Source: Burkholderiales bacterium
GTDB taxonomy: Bacteria > Pseudomonadota > Gammaproteobacteria > Burkholderiales > Burkholderiaceae_C
NCBI GenBank assembly: GCA_947373745.1
Contig: CANBZB010000002.1
Location: 1-53,280, forward strand
Direction of reading: 5' to 3'
Length of the DNA stretch: 53,280 nucleotides
The position numbers were made by a program, and so were the translations under genes. Under the pieces are notes generated by a model. That model did no database searches and was not told the origin of the DNA. It saw only the letters and a program-made list of their open reading frames with translations. How positions within the stretch are numbered: position 1 is the stretch's first letter; each line of letters begins with the position of its first letter. Below are positions 7,718-17,899 of this stretch, in pieces.

Positions 7718-8374
7718 TCAAAATAAATACATCTGCTGCGAGTGCAATAAGTAGTCGGCTACAAACTGCGACAGCATCAGATGGTGTTTGTTCTCATGCC
7801 ATTGCGGCTGCATGTATTTTTTTGTGTACCAATTCGCCTGGCTCTCTAAATGGCAGCCCACTAAGCCAACAGAGCCTTGAATAATCGCCATCGGGTCACC
7901 GTTAGCATACGTGGCCACCGTATCAAACTGACCGCCTAAAAACGTAGGTCCATCATAAAAATACATGCGATGCGCTTGACCGCGCCATGTCACAGGTGCA
8001 GTGGTGCCATAAGACGAACGTATATCCGCACCTGGGCGTTTGATGTATTGCACACACCGCGTCCCCTTAAGTAAATTGAAGTAATAGGCATCGGCCCAAT
8101 AAGCTCCCATACAAATACCCAAGTACTTACCACCACGCCGCATAAAGCTTTGCAGCTCGGGAAGATTGGCTCTCAAAATAGTTTTGAAAGTAGTAGCCTC
8201 TCCATCACCACCAGGAAACACTACGAGATCTACGTCGTCAAAAAACCCATCACTCACCTTATGACGCGTAAACAATTTAATATGCGCCATTTGCGACAAG
8301 GCGGCAATCACTCCGTTGACTGAATCGGTGGAGCAAGTAGGATGGTGTAAAAAAAGAGCGATGGTTTTCTGCAT
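7718..8374 (-). CDS. BPL_N / glutamine-amidotransferase-like domain protein
   Basis: 'VDLVVFPGGDGEATTFKTIL' and nucleophile-elbow 'GKYLGICMGAYWA'. Confidence 0.8.
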   Translation of the reverse strand: MQKTIALFLHHPTCSTDSVNGVIAALSQMAHIKLFTRHKVSDGFFDDVDLVVFPGGDGEATTFKTILRANLPELQSFMRRGGKYLGICMGAYWADAYYFNLLKGTRCVQYIKRPGADIRSSYGTTAPVTWRGQAHRMYFYDGPTFLGGQFDTVATYANGDPMAIIQGSVGLVGCHLESQANWYTKKYMQPQWHENKHHLMLSQFVADYLLHSQQMYLF

Positions 8375-8419
8375 ACCAAACGCAATTATGTATTCTTAGA
8401 CAATCAGTGAATCATCCGT

Positions 8420-9481
8420 ATGCGCCTACTTTCTAATTTAGTTCTAGCTTTTCTCATGACCGCCATTCAACTCAGTGCAACTGCACAAGATTTTCCCAAC
8501 CAAAAATATGAAGTGTGGACAGCCAAAGATTTTCGCTTTCATACAGGCGAAGTAGCATCCTCTTTGCATATCGGCTACACCACTATTGGCAACCCCGCAG
8601 GCGAAGTCATCGTCATTTTGCATGGCACCACTGGAACGGGTGCAGGCATGCTCGATAGTGCATTTGGTGGTGAATTATTTGGCCCAGGCCAACCAATGGA
8701 TGCCGCGAAATACTTGATTGTTTTACCCGATTCGATTGGCACCGGCAAATCGAGCAAACCATCGGATGGATTAAGGGCCCAATTCCCCCAATACAACTAC
8801 GACGATATGGTCGCCGCCCAATACCGACTGCTCACTGAAAAGCTCCATGTAAAACACGTTCGCATGATTTTGGGAAACTCCATGGGCGGCATGCAAACTT
8901 GGTTATGGGGTGTGAAACACCCTAACTTCATGGATATCTTGGTGCCTATGGCCTCTATGCCTAGTGAAATGTCCGGTCGTAACTGGATGATGCGACGTCT
9001 CATCATCGATTCCATTCGTAACGATCCAGAATGGATGAACGGCAATTACGTCAAACAGCCTCGCAGTTTGCAGTTTGCATCGCTTTTCTATGCCATTGGA
9101 ACCAATGGTGGTAACCAAGGCCTCCAACGACAAGCACCCACTCGCGTCAAAGCGGATCAACTATTAAAAGAGCGCTTTACTGCGCCCTTTACTGGTGACG
9201 CAAACGATCACCTCTATTTATGGGAAGCATCAAGGGACTACAACCCGCTTGGCGAAATTGACAAAATCAAAGCCACTGTGCTTGCAGTCAATTCAGCAGA
9301 CGATGAACGCAACCCACCTGAACTTGGCGTCATGCAAAAAGCTTTAGAAAGAATTCCAAATGCACGATTGCTGCTAATTCCCGCCTCTGCTCAAACTGCA
9401 GGTCACGGCACAACCGGGCAAGCTAAATGGTGGAAGCAAGAAGTCGGCGCATTGCTTCAGTCAGCGCCAAACATCAAGTGA
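8420..9481 (+). CDS. Alpha/beta hydrolase (homoserine acetyltransferase-like), secreted
   Basis: Signal peptide; 'VILHGTTGTGAGM', 'ILGNSMGGMQTWLWGVKHP' nucleophile elbow. Confidence 0.85.
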   Translation: MRLLSNLVLAFLMTAIQLSATAQDFPNQKYEVWTAKDFRFHTGEVASSLHIGYTTIGNPAGEVIVILHGTTGTGAGMLDSAFGGELFGPGQPMDAAKYLIVLPDSIGTGKSSKPSDGLRAQFPQYNYDDMVAAQYRLLTEKLHVKHVRMILGNSMGGMQTWLWGVKHPNFMDILVPMASMPSEMSGRNWMMRRLIIDSIRNDPEWMNGNYVKQPRSLQFASLFYAIGTNGGNQGLQRQAPTRVKADQLLKERFTAPFTGDANDHLYLWEASRDYNPLGEIDKIKATVLAVNSADDERNPPELGVMQKALERIPNARLLLIPASAQTAGHGTTGQAKWWKQEVGALLQSAPNIK

Positions 9482-9503
9482 TCCGATACGATCACTTTGT
9501 ACG

Positions 9504-9884
9504 TTACTGCGCAATAGGCACTGAAGACCAAGAAACCATTTGCCAACCCAACGCCCTCTTGGCCCAGACTTGTAAATAACGGCTCATCACAACTTTCTTG
9601 GTCCCGGCAACTTCAACTTGAATACGAAGATCGCCGTTAACCAATACCACTTCTCCTATTACTCGAAATTCACGCTCAAGTACATCTAACCCGTGGTAGA
9701 TGTAGTGGCCACTGCCAAGTTTCTCGAGATATTGCTTCTTGTTTTCTTGAACTGCGCTGGAATGGATGTAGCGCAAATCTTCACCAATCAAAGGCTCTAA
9801 AGCCTTGTAGTCACGGTTCAAAATAGCCTGCGAACGCTTGGCGTCTAAGGCTTCTATTTCTTGAATCACATCTTTATCGCTCAT
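9504..9884 (-). CDS. NTF2-like / DUF4440 family protein
   Basis: 126-aa NTF2-like pattern 'RSQAILNRDYKALEPLIGEDLRYIHSSA...VWAKRALGWQMVSWSSVPI'. Confidence 0.8.
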   Translation of the reverse strand: MSDKDVIQEIEALDAKRSQAILNRDYKALEPLIGEDLRYIHSSAVQENKKQYLEKLGSGHYIYHGLDVLEREFRVIGEVVLVNGDLRIQVEVAGTKKVVMSRYLQVWAKRALGWQMVSWSSVPIAQ

Positions 9885-9915
9885 GAATACTGTCTCCTTG
9901 ATTTATGTATGTGGA

Positions 9916-11205
9916 TTAACGTGTCATAGCACCGTAGACCAAGTCTTGTACTTGCTCACGGTAGTATTTTCTTAAATCTCCAGGGGCTGCAGTTGCAAAA
10001 ACAACCACCATTTTTTCCTTGGGATCCGCAAAAAAACCAGTGCCATATGCACCGTTCCAACTGTACTCGCCTACATTGCCGGGAACAGCTGCAAGCCCAG
10101 GCTCAAGTCTTACAGCTACGCCCAATCCAAAACCATATCCATCGCGGTGGGGCTCGACGTTGGCTACTCTATTTTCTATTGCGCGAGTCAAATGGTTGTT
10201 GGTCATCAATTTGACCATCTGCGGACTCAATATCCGCTTTCCGTTGAATTCACCTCCATTGACTAGCATTTGGGCAAATCGCAAGTAATCTGGAACAGTT
10301 CCAAGAGAACACCCACCGCCGCACTCAAAAGTAGACTCATTCTCTAACGCATCAATTTTTTGAGGTTTACCGTCGAGTGGATTCAACTTGAATGGATAGG
10401 CTTGGCGAGTTTTACTAGCAGCAGGTACATGAAAGCCGGTGTCTTTCATACCTAGTGGTGTCCATATGCTTTTGCGCAAATAGTTATCAAGGCTTTGACC
10501 CGTAGATTTTTCAATAACCGCCCCTAGCATTTCAAAGGATGTGCTGTATTCAAAAACGGTTCCAGGCTGATAGACCAATGCCAAGTTGCTAATGCGTTGG
10601 ACGAATTCTGCTGCGCCTTTCATAGAGTGCAGTTCACTTCCTGTGGGATATTGGGCCAAAGCTGCCCCACTCGTATCTGCTCTCCCACCGTATGTAAGTC
10701 CAGATGTGTGGCGCATCAAATCTTGGATGGTGATTTGACGTTTTGGCGCCTCTAACGCAACCGTGCCGTCAGGTTTCTTCACAGCCACTTTCATTTGACC
10801 AACTTCAGGGTAGTAATCCGCGACTTTGCCAAACAATGGCAACTTGCCTTGCTGCGTTAAGGTGAGTGCGCCTGTCGCCACCATAGGCTTTGTCATGGAT
10901 GCCAGCGCAAAAATGCTGTCAGTTTGCATAGGTGCCTGTGTCTCGGGATTGCGTATTCCATGCGCTTTTAGGTAGACGAGTTTTCCATCGCGAACAATGC
11001 CAACCACGCCTCCTGGAACTCTTTTTTTCTCAATTTCAGAGGCAAAAAAAGTGTCAATCCTTTTTAATCCTTCAGCAGAAAAACCAGCGTCCTTGAGTTC
11101 GGCAGTAGGAAAGGGTAAGTCCTTAGGCTTGGAGACAAATTCATTTGCAAAACTAGGGCTCGTCCAAATTGCAAACAGAGAAACTATTAGTGCGATCTTT
11201 TTCAT
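9916..11205 (-). CDS. Serine hydrolase, class C beta-lactamase-like
   Basis: 'FALASMTKPMVATGAL' (SxxK); 'LMRHTSGLTYG'. Confidence 0.88.
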   Translation of the reverse strand: MKKIALIVSLFAIWTSPSFANEFVSKPKDLPFPTAELKDAGFSAEGLKRIDTFFASEIEKKRVPGGVVGIVRDGKLVYLKAHGIRNPETQAPMQTDSIFALASMTKPMVATGALTLTQQGKLPLFGKVADYYPEVGQMKVAVKKPDGTVALEAPKRQITIQDLMRHTSGLTYGGRADTSGAALAQYPTGSELHSMKGAAEFVQRISNLALVYQPGTVFEYSTSFEMLGAVIEKSTGQSLDNYLRKSIWTPLGMKDTGFHVPAASKTRQAYPFKLNPLDGKPQKIDALENESTFECGGGCSLGTVPDYLRFAQMLVNGGEFNGKRILSPQMVKLMTNNHLTRAIENRVANVEPHRDGYGFGLGVAVRLEPGLAAVPGNVGEYSWNGAYGTGFFADPKEKMVVVFATAAPGDLRKYYREQVQDLVYGAMTR

Positions 11206-11298
11206 AAATGGCCTACGTTTGTTTTAAAAAACGGATATTTTTGCCACAACTCTGCTGAGTTGCAACATGTAAATAAACACAGGAGAAAAGTTTTGATC

Positions 11299-12288
11299 AT
11301 GAAATCAGTCTTGACATCACGTCGTGCGTTACTTAGCGCTTTGATATTGGCCAGCGCAACGTTGTCATTGCCATTGGTTGCGCAAAGTGCCTATCCCAAT
11401 CGCCCCATCAAACTCATATCGCCCTTTCCTCCAGGGGGCACCAGCGATACGCTCGCCCGCTTGGTTGCCTCTAAATTAAGCGATGGACTCGGTCAGCCTG
11501 TTACGGTGGACAACCGTATTGGGGCCAGTGGCAATATTGGTCATGAGGCCGCAGCTAAATCGCCCCCTGATGGTTATACGCTCTTGCTTTCAAACAGCAG
11601 CACCACAGTGAACAACCCCCATTTATTCAAAAAAATGCCTTTTGATCCGATCGGTGATTTCGCTGCAATTTCTATCGTGGCGTCTTCGGGCCAAGTATTG
11701 GTAGTACACCCGTCTCTCCCGTTCACGACCCTCGCCGATGTGACGGCTTATGCCAAGGCCAACCCAGGCAAACTGAATTTCGGATCAGGCGGCAAAGGAA
11801 TTCAATCCCACATCAGCGGCGAAATGTACAAAAGTGCGGTGGGTATCAACATTGTCCATGTGCCCTACAAGGGTGGTGTGCTTGCTGTCAACGATTTATT
11901 AGCAGGGCACATACAGATGGTGTTTTCTGATATGGCTCCCGCCATGCCCCACATCAAAGCAGGCAAGCTACGCGCAATTGCAGTGACCAGCGCACAGCGC
12001 GCAGTTGTTTTGCCAGATGTACCCACCATGATCGAGAGCGGTTTGGCAGGGTTTGAGTCTGGCGTCTGGTGGTCTATCGTCGCACCAAAGGGGACGCCGG
12101 TAGAAATAGTCAACCGCGTCAACACAGAGTTAGGCAAGATGGTGCAGCAGCCCGAAGTGCGTGAAGCGTATGCCAAGTTAGGTGTAAACACACAGCACAG
12201 CTCCCCAGCTAAAGTGGCGGAGAGTATTCGTGCTGAATCGCCTGTGATGGCAAAGATTTTGAAAGCAGCGGGAGTTGAAGCTGAGTAA
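11299..12288 (+). CDS. Bug-family (TctC-like) solute-binding protein
   Basis: 'YPNRPIKLISPFPPGGTSDTLARLVASKLSDGLGQPVTVDNRIGASGNIGHEAAAKSPPDGYTLL'. Confidence 0.93.
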   Translation: MKSVLTSRRALLSALILASATLSLPLVAQSAYPNRPIKLISPFPPGGTSDTLARLVASKLSDGLGQPVTVDNRIGASGNIGHEAAAKSPPDGYTLLLSNSSTTVNNPHLFKKMPFDPIGDFAAISIVASSGQVLVVHPSLPFTTLADVTAYAKANPGKLNFGSGGKGIQSHISGEMYKSAVGINIVHVPYKGGVLAVNDLLAGHIQMVFSDMAPAMPHIKAGKLRAIAVTSAQRAVVLPDVPTMIESGLAGFESGVWWSIVAPKGTPVEIVNRVNTELGKMVQQPEVREAYAKLGVNTQHSSPAKVAESIRAESPVMAKILKAAGVEAE

Positions 12289-12313
12289 TTTAAATCCATA
12301 AGACAATTAATCC

Positions 12314-13081
12314 ATGTCCGTACACACCCTCCACACACCAACGCATCCAGACCCCATCCGCCAAGCCAAGATCCATCTGGCTGCCGCACTCAGACTCGCT
12401 GTCTATGACGGATTTGATGAAGGTATAGATAACCATTTCACGGTTTGCGTACCTGGCCATGAAGACCAGTACATGGTCTTGCCATTTGGACTGCATTGGT
12501 CAGAGGCGCGCGCTAGTGACATCATGGTTTTTAATGAAGCAGGCAAAACACTAGAGGGCCAAGGTGAGGTTGAACTCTCTGCGCAAAGCATTCACGCGCC
12601 TTTGCACAGAATGACCGGCGCCAAAGTGGTGCTGCATACGCACCAACCTTGGGCGCTTGCTTTGAATATGCTGGAAGACAACCGCTTGATGCCTGCGACA
12701 CAAACAGCTGCTTTTTTTCACGGCCGCATTGCCTATGACGATACCTATACAGGCTTGGCTGCAACATTGAACGAAGGCGAGCGTCTTGCGGCATTGATGG
12801 AAAACAAATCCGTCATGTTTCTCAAAAACCATGGCGTCATTGCAGTGGGCGATACCGTCGCGCAAGCCTATCGCTTGCTCTACAAACTCGAACGCGCTTG
12901 TAAAACACAGGTATTAGCGATGGGTACAGGGAAAGCTATCCATGTATTGGAACAAGCCGTAATAGACAAGGTGCGCACCCCCAGCGTGGATGATCGCCAC
13001 CCCAGATCAGAGCGCGAGCGCCTGTATTTTGAGGCCATGATGCGCGTGATAGATCGGGTCAATCCTGGCTATGCAGACTAA
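12314..13081 (+). CDS. Class II aldolase/adducin family protein
   Basis: 'GFDEGIDNHFTVCVPG', 'VVLHTHQPWALALNML', 'MFLKNHGVIAVG'. Confidence 0.9.
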   Translation: MSVHTLHTPTHPDPIRQAKIHLAAALRLAVYDGFDEGIDNHFTVCVPGHEDQYMVLPFGLHWSEARASDIMVFNEAGKTLEGQGEVELSAQSIHAPLHRMTGAKVVLHTHQPWALALNMLEDNRLMPATQTAAFFHGRIAYDDTYTGLAATLNEGERLAALMENKSVMFLKNHGVIAVGDTVAQAYRLLYKLERACKTQVLAMGTGKAIHVLEQAVIDKVRTPSVDDRHPRSERERLYFEAMMRVIDRVNPGYAD

Positions 13082-13092
13082 CTAACAGCCAG

Positions 13093-14982
13093 TCAATCGA
13101 TCGAAATGTCATAAGGAACCGAATACGCAGACAAGATTTTCTCTGCGGCTTGTCGGTCTGCTTCAGAAGCTTTGTCCAATTGCAGGTGAGTATGCAATCC
13201 ACTGCCACCCGTATTGGTGATATCAATGCTCCAAGGGCAATTCAATGCTTGCAATGCACCTTCAAAAACCCTTTTAGCGGCATCCATTTGTAGAACATGC
13301 TTCATGGGTTTACCCACTGAGGTCAGTGGCAGTTTATCGAGTATGAAGATTTCTTTGGGAACGGCAGGTCTCTCTGGAATGCGCTCACTGGCAAAAGTCA
13401 GCAACTCCTCTGTGGAGACTTGCATTCCAGGATGCAGTTCAACATAAGCAATCGGCAACTCGCCAGCGTGGGCGTCAGGTTTACCAACTGCGGCGGCTAA
13501 GGCCACATAGGGTGACTGCAACAAGGCTTCCTCAATCAATCCTGGTTCGATGTTATGACCACCACGAATAATCAAATCTTTTTGTCGACCGCTGATGCGC
13601 AAATAACCTTGCGCATCGATGCTACCAAGGTCGCCAGAAACAAAGAACCCATTGGGTAAAAAAGCGCCCTTGTCTTGGCTAGCATCTAAATAACCACCTG
13701 CAACACCGGGTCCACCTACCAGCACCATGCCGATTTCATCAACATCGCAATCACGCAAAATCGTTGCACCCTCGCCCAACTTCACGATACGCAGTTTGAC
13801 GTATGGCACGCGAATGCCGGAGCAACGCCTTCTCACTTCTCCGTCGCGCGGGTCTAGCGTGCAGTGGCTTGTGCTCTCCGTCATGCCATAGCTCTGTAGA
13901 ACTTGTGCACCCGTCACCTCAGCCACTCGGTCTTGGACGGCGGGCGCCATCGCAGTAGAACCCGTAGCGAAATAAGGGCGCAGCGAAGAAATATTCTCTG
14001 TGGTCGGCGGGTTTTTAGCGAGTACGGATAAGGTGGTTGGAACCCCAGAAACTTGCGTGACACCAAATCGTTCGATGTAACGCCAGTAGTTAGCGATATA
14101 GGTTTTATCGCGCGCTCCAAAAATACTGGGGATCACAGCCGTGTTTCCATTGGCTGTATTGACAAGCCCACGCACTAACAAACCACCTATGTGAAATAGC
14201 GGCGTGTCTGAGAGCACCACGTCGCGCCGCGTGAAAGCGAGACCGTTGTTGGCGGCCCAATGCCTAAAGACCATGCCACCGTGCAAGATCTTGACGATCT
14301 TGGGATGCCCTGTTGTGCCACCCGAGTGAACATAACAGGCAATGCTGTCACGCTTAGCTGTCTCGCGTTCAAACGCGAGTCGCTCGCCTGGGTACTGAGA
14401 TGCCGCAACCAGTAAGTCGTCTTTGGCAGGATCGTTAAAAGCCTCATGCAAAGTAAATAACTTAGGCTGACTCGGCAGGCTTGCAACAGCTGCCTGCACG
14501 TTTTCCCATACAGAAAATCCTTGCGTTGGCGCTAAGGCAATCACCAGTTTCACTTGCGCGCGTTGCATCAAGTCTGCCAAAGCATGGGCGTCAAGCATCC
14601 AGTTGATCGGGAACACACGAACAGCTAACAAACCGCCGATCATGGCAGCAAACAAACCGGGTACCGTGGGGGAGACTACGGCCACCACATCGCCTGCACC
14701 CAGCCCACTCGCGCGCAATAGATTGGCGCATTGGATTGCGCGATGTTCTAGTTCGCCAAAGGTCCAGCTACGCACTTCGCCATCCACATGGCCGTTGTGC
14801 GTAGCATGTAAAGCAATTCGACTCGGGTCATCACGGCATCCATCCAGCAAGTTCAACGCAAAGTCCCAACGCGAGATGCGTTGCTCAAGCGGTACTTGTT
14901 CTATAGCTTCGACATCTGCCAAAGTACGCAGCGGGTCGTAATGGTCTTTGAGAGCACCAGCTCCAGGGAGATGCTGGTTCAT
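13093..14982 (-). CDS. AMP-dependent acyl-CoA synthetase
   Basis: 'CYVHSGGTTGHPKIVKI', 'QSYGMTESTSH', 'SGRQKDLIIRGGHNIEP'. Start placed at ATG 14982 (ATGA overlap with upstream CitE-like gene) rather than 15222 of the ORF track. Confidence 0.9.
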   Translation of the reverse strand: MNQHLPGAGALKDHYDPLRTLADVEAIEQVPLEQRISRWDFALNLLDGCRDDPSRIALHATHNGHVDGEVRSWTFGELEHRAIQCANLLRASGLGAGDVVAVVSPTVPGLFAAMIGGLLAVRVFPINWMLDAHALADLMQRAQVKLVIALAPTQGFSVWENVQAAVASLPSQPKLFTLHEAFNDPAKDDLLVAASQYPGERLAFERETAKRDSIACYVHSGGTTGHPKIVKILHGGMVFRHWAANNGLAFTRRDVVLSDTPLFHIGGLLVRGLVNTANGNTAVIPSIFGARDKTYIANYWRYIERFGVTQVSGVPTTLSVLAKNPPTTENISSLRPYFATGSTAMAPAVQDRVAEVTGAQVLQSYGMTESTSHCTLDPRDGEVRRRCSGIRVPYVKLRIVKLGEGATILRDCDVDEIGMVLVGGPGVAGGYLDASQDKGAFLPNGFFVSGDLGSIDAQGYLRISGRQKDLIIRGGHNIEPGLIEEALLQSPYVALAAAVGKPDAHAGELPIAYVELHPGMQVSTEELLTFASERIPERPAVPKEIFILDKLPLTSVGKPMKHVLQMDAAKRVFEGALQALNCPWSIDITNTGGSGLHTHLQLDKASEADRQAAEKILSAYSVPYDISID

Positions 14983-15875
14983 ATCGCCCCCGCCAGTGAC
15001 AAAGTGCGTTCGGCCAATCGCACGTTGGCGTAATCGACCATCATGCCGTCGTATTTCACGGCGCCCACACCGCGCGCCTCGCCTTCGCGAAAGGCGGCAA
15101 GCAAGCCGCGGGCGTATGCAACTTCGGACTCGCTGGGAGAAAAGACAGTGTGCATCACATCCACTTGGGTGGGATGGATGGCCATCTTTCCTACAAAGCC
15201 CAACTCGCGTGCGATTGCGCATTCTTCGCGCAACATATCTATGTCTTTCAGGTTCATAAACACGCCATCAACCAACCACTGCAAGCCTGCGGCGCGTGCA
15301 TCAACTACCAATTTGCTACGCGGATAAGCAAGCGCCAAACTGCGTGGTGTCCAGCGCCCACCTAAATCGACCATGAAGTCACCCTGCTCTGCACTCGCCA
15401 ATGCCATACCAATGACCCTAGGTGAGGCTTTCGCAATATCAAACCCATTACGAAGGCCTAAACAAGTTTCAATCAAGGGCAAGATACACAAAGTGCCTTG
15501 TTGGATATTGTGTTTTGCCTCAATCACCTGCAGGGCATTGGCCACAGCTTGCACATCGTCTGCGTCATCGGCTTTAGGTAAAACAACACCGGCAACATTC
15601 GTCAAGTTACTTGCCTCAGTCAAAACTTTGAGGTCAGCCATAAAGTCACCTGCTCTGGGATTGTTGATGCGCAAAAACATAGGTTTCTGTAAACCTGTTG
15701 CAAGTGAATTGGCAATGTTTTTGCGGGCTTCATCTTTGGCGTTTAAGGGGACCGAATCTTCTAAATCAAAAATCATGGCGTCTGCTTCGCCAAGTTGTGC
15801 TTTGGACAACAACTCCGGACGGCTACCAGGTGCAAACAGCAGGGTGCGGTACATCTTGATGGGTTGGTTATGCAT
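14979..15875 (-). CDS. HpcH/HpaI aldolase / citrate lyase beta-like CoA-ester lyase
   Basis: 'RTLLFAPGSRPELLSKA...ADAMIFDLEDSVP', 'GKMAIHPTQVDVMHTVFSPS'. Confidence 0.9.
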   Translation of the reverse strand: MHNQPIKMYRTLLFAPGSRPELLSKAQLGEADAMIFDLEDSVPLNAKDEARKNIANSLATGLQKPMFLRINNPRAGDFMADLKVLTEASNLTNVAGVVLPKADDADDVQAVANALQVIEAKHNIQQGTLCILPLIETCLGLRNGFDIAKASPRVIGMALASAEQGDFMVDLGGRWTPRSLALAYPRSKLVVDARAAGLQWLVDGVFMNLKDIDMLREECAIARELGFVGKMAIHPTQVDVMHTVFSPSESEVAYARGLLAAFREGEARGVGAVKYDGMMVDYANVRLAERTLSLAGAI

Positions 15876-15878
15876 AGC

Positions 15879-16673
15879 TTATTGACCTTTCCAAATAGGC
15901 GCACGTTTTTCTAGAAATGCCTTGGGCCCTTCTTTTGCGTCATCGGTTGTATATAAAAATGATGCCAAATCTTGCTCTAGTCGAAGCCCGTCCGCCAATG
16001 TCAAGTCTGCACCTCTGTGCACTGCCGCTTTGGCGCTTCGCACCGCAATGGGCGCATTGACGGCAATTTGCTCGGCGAGTTGCATGGCTTTGCTGAGCAA
16101 CTCTTTGGCAGGAACTACGTATTCGATCAATCCTATGGCGAGTGCTTCACGGGCTGAAACAGTTCGTCCCGTCAAAATCATGTCCAAGGCACGGGCAGAA
16201 CCAACACGGCGTGACAGACGCTGTGTACCACCATTGCCGGGCATCAATCCACGTTTAACTTCGCCAAATGCAAACGTTGCTTCTTCAGCGGCAAAAGTCA
16301 AGTCACATAAAAGCGCAAGTTCTACACCTCCACCAATCGCCAAGCCATTGACCGCAGCGATGATCGGTTTGTCAAAAGCCGCAATGCCCTCGTTGTTTTC
16401 CCAGCGATAACGCTTCATCTCTGCCACAGGAACATCTGCGTTTGTCTTGGCAAATTCGCGCAGATCCATGCCTGCTGAAAAAGCTTTTTGACCGCCACCT
16501 GTTAGCACCACCACACCTACCTCTGCATCACGACGCAACGCTTCTAAGACTTGGCGCAATTCACTTCGCATTTGCATATTGATGGCGTTCATCGCGTCGG
16601 GTCTGTTGAGAATCAACGTGGCGACACGCCCGTGTTTTTCGACCATGATGGTCTCGAAGGTGATAGTGTTCAT
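15879..16673 (-). CDS. Enoyl-CoA hydratase/isomerase
   Basis: 'FSAGMDLREFAK', 'IAAVNGLAIGGGVELALLCDLTFAAEEATFAFGEVKRGLMPGNGGTQRLSRRVG'. Confidence 0.93.
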   Translation of the reverse strand: MNTITFETIMVEKHGRVATLILNRPDAMNAINMQMRSELRQVLEALRRDAEVGVVVLTGGGQKAFSAGMDLREFAKTNADVPVAEMKRYRWENNEGIAAFDKPIIAAVNGLAIGGGVELALLCDLTFAAEEATFAFGEVKRGLMPGNGGTQRLSRRVGSARALDMILTGRTVSAREALAIGLIEYVVPAKELLSKAMQLAEQIAVNAPIAVRSAKAAVHRGADLTLADGLRLEQDLASFLYTTDDAKEGPKAFLEKRAPIWKGQ

Positions 16674-16755
16674 AGGGTCATATTGGTTGTCTAAATATAG
16701 AATAACCGAATCAGGTCATAACACCTGTAGCCTGTTTGTCAGTACAAGTACACCT

Positions 16756-17898
16756 ATGAATTTTGGAAATACAAGTGACCAGGAGTTAATGCTCCAATCC
16801 GTTCGTTCTTTGCTAGACGATGTCTGCAGCATGAACTACGCCACCAAGTGCGACAACGATCGCACCCCCCCCAGAGAGGCTTTCAATGCTATGGCCCAAA
16901 ACGGCTGGTTAGGATTGATTGCCCCTGAGTCCTTTGGCGGTTCTGGTGGTTCCCCCACCGACCTAGCTTTGGTGCTCGAAGAAACAGGACACCATTTCGA
17001 AGAATTGGGTCTGTGGCTTTTCCGCAGCTTTACCTACGGTTGCTACGCCATCCTGCAGCATGGAACCGAAGAACAAAAACAACGCATCGTGCCCGGCGCC
17101 GCCAACGGCAAGCTATCTTTTGCATTTGCGCTTTCAGAGCCTGACTCAGGCTCTGACGCAGCATCTCTCAGAACACGTGCTGTGATCGATGGTGACTATT
17201 TCATCGTCAACGGACGTAAGCAGTGGACGTCAGGAATGGACATTGCCGACTATGTCTTGGTTGCACTGCGTACCAACGATCTAGGCAAAAAGCAATTAGG
17301 CATCAGCACCCTGATGATCGACACCAAGTTGCCAGGCATCGAAGTGCGCAAGATTGCCACTTTGGGCCAACACGCGATTGGAACGACTGAAGTGACTTTC
17401 ACCGATGTGCGCGTACCACGTACAGCATTGCTCGGGCAACTCGACCATGGTTGGGCTGTATGCGAAGACACCTTGCGCTATGAGCGCCTATGCCTTTCCG
17501 CTGTGCGGATTGGCGCTGCCCGTCAAGCCTTCGAATACGCACTGGACTACGCCAAGACCCGCCAACAGTTTGGCAAGCCCATTGGTAGCTTTCAAGTCAC
17601 GCAGCACAAGTTTGCAGATATGAAAGTGATGCTCGACACGTCTTTCACGATGGTGCGTCGCTATGCTTGGCTGATGGAAAACGGCAAAGCAGAACGTGCG
17701 GATACCGCTGTTATCAAGTACTACATCGCTGAGTCTTATAAAACCATATCGGATATGTGTTTGCAAATCCTAGGCGGATATGGCTACAGCATGGAATATC
17801 CAATGCAACGATTTTTCCGCGATTCCCGACTTGCCACTATCGGCGGCGGAACTTCAGAAATTCAAAAGAACATCATTGCGTCCACTTTGGGACTTTGA
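16756..17898 (+). CDS. Acyl-CoA dehydrogenase
   Basis: 'FALSEPDSGSDAASLRTRAV', 'RQQFGKPIGSFQVTQHKFADM', 'QILGGYGYSMEYPMQRFFRDSRLATIGGGTSEIQKNIIA'. Start at 16756 within ORF 16579..17898. Confidence 0.93.
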   Translation: MNFGNTSDQELMLQSVRSLLDDVCSMNYATKCDNDRTPPREAFNAMAQNGWLGLIAPESFGGSGGSPTDLALVLEETGHHFEELGLWLFRSFTYGCYAILQHGTEEQKQRIVPGAANGKLSFAFALSEPDSGSDAASLRTRAVIDGDYFIVNGRKQWTSGMDIADYVLVALRTNDLGKKQLGISTLMIDTKLPGIEVRKIATLGQHAIGTTEVTFTDVRVPRTALLGQLDHGWAVCEDTLRYERLCLSAVRIGAARQAFEYALDYAKTRQQFGKPIGSFQVTQHKFADMKVMLDTSFTMVRRYAWLMENGKAERADTAVIKYYIAESYKTISDMCLQILGGYGYSMEYPMQRFFRDSRLATIGGGTSEIQKNIIASTLGL

Positions 17899-17899
17899 T

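Noticed and set aside
11865-12389. 174-aa minus-strand ORF
   Set aside because: Antisense to the Bug/aldolase genes; no recognisable domain.
14983-15222. N-terminal 80-aa extension of the 709-aa ORF (13093..15222)
   Set aside because: Arg/Cys-rich composition lying out of frame over the CitE-like gene; ATG at 14982 gives a normal acyl-CoA synthetase N-terminus with ATGA coupling.
15373-16410. Long plus-strand ORFs (15373..15885, 15922..16410)
   Set aside because: Antisense to CitE-like and enoyl-CoA hydratase genes; low-information composition.
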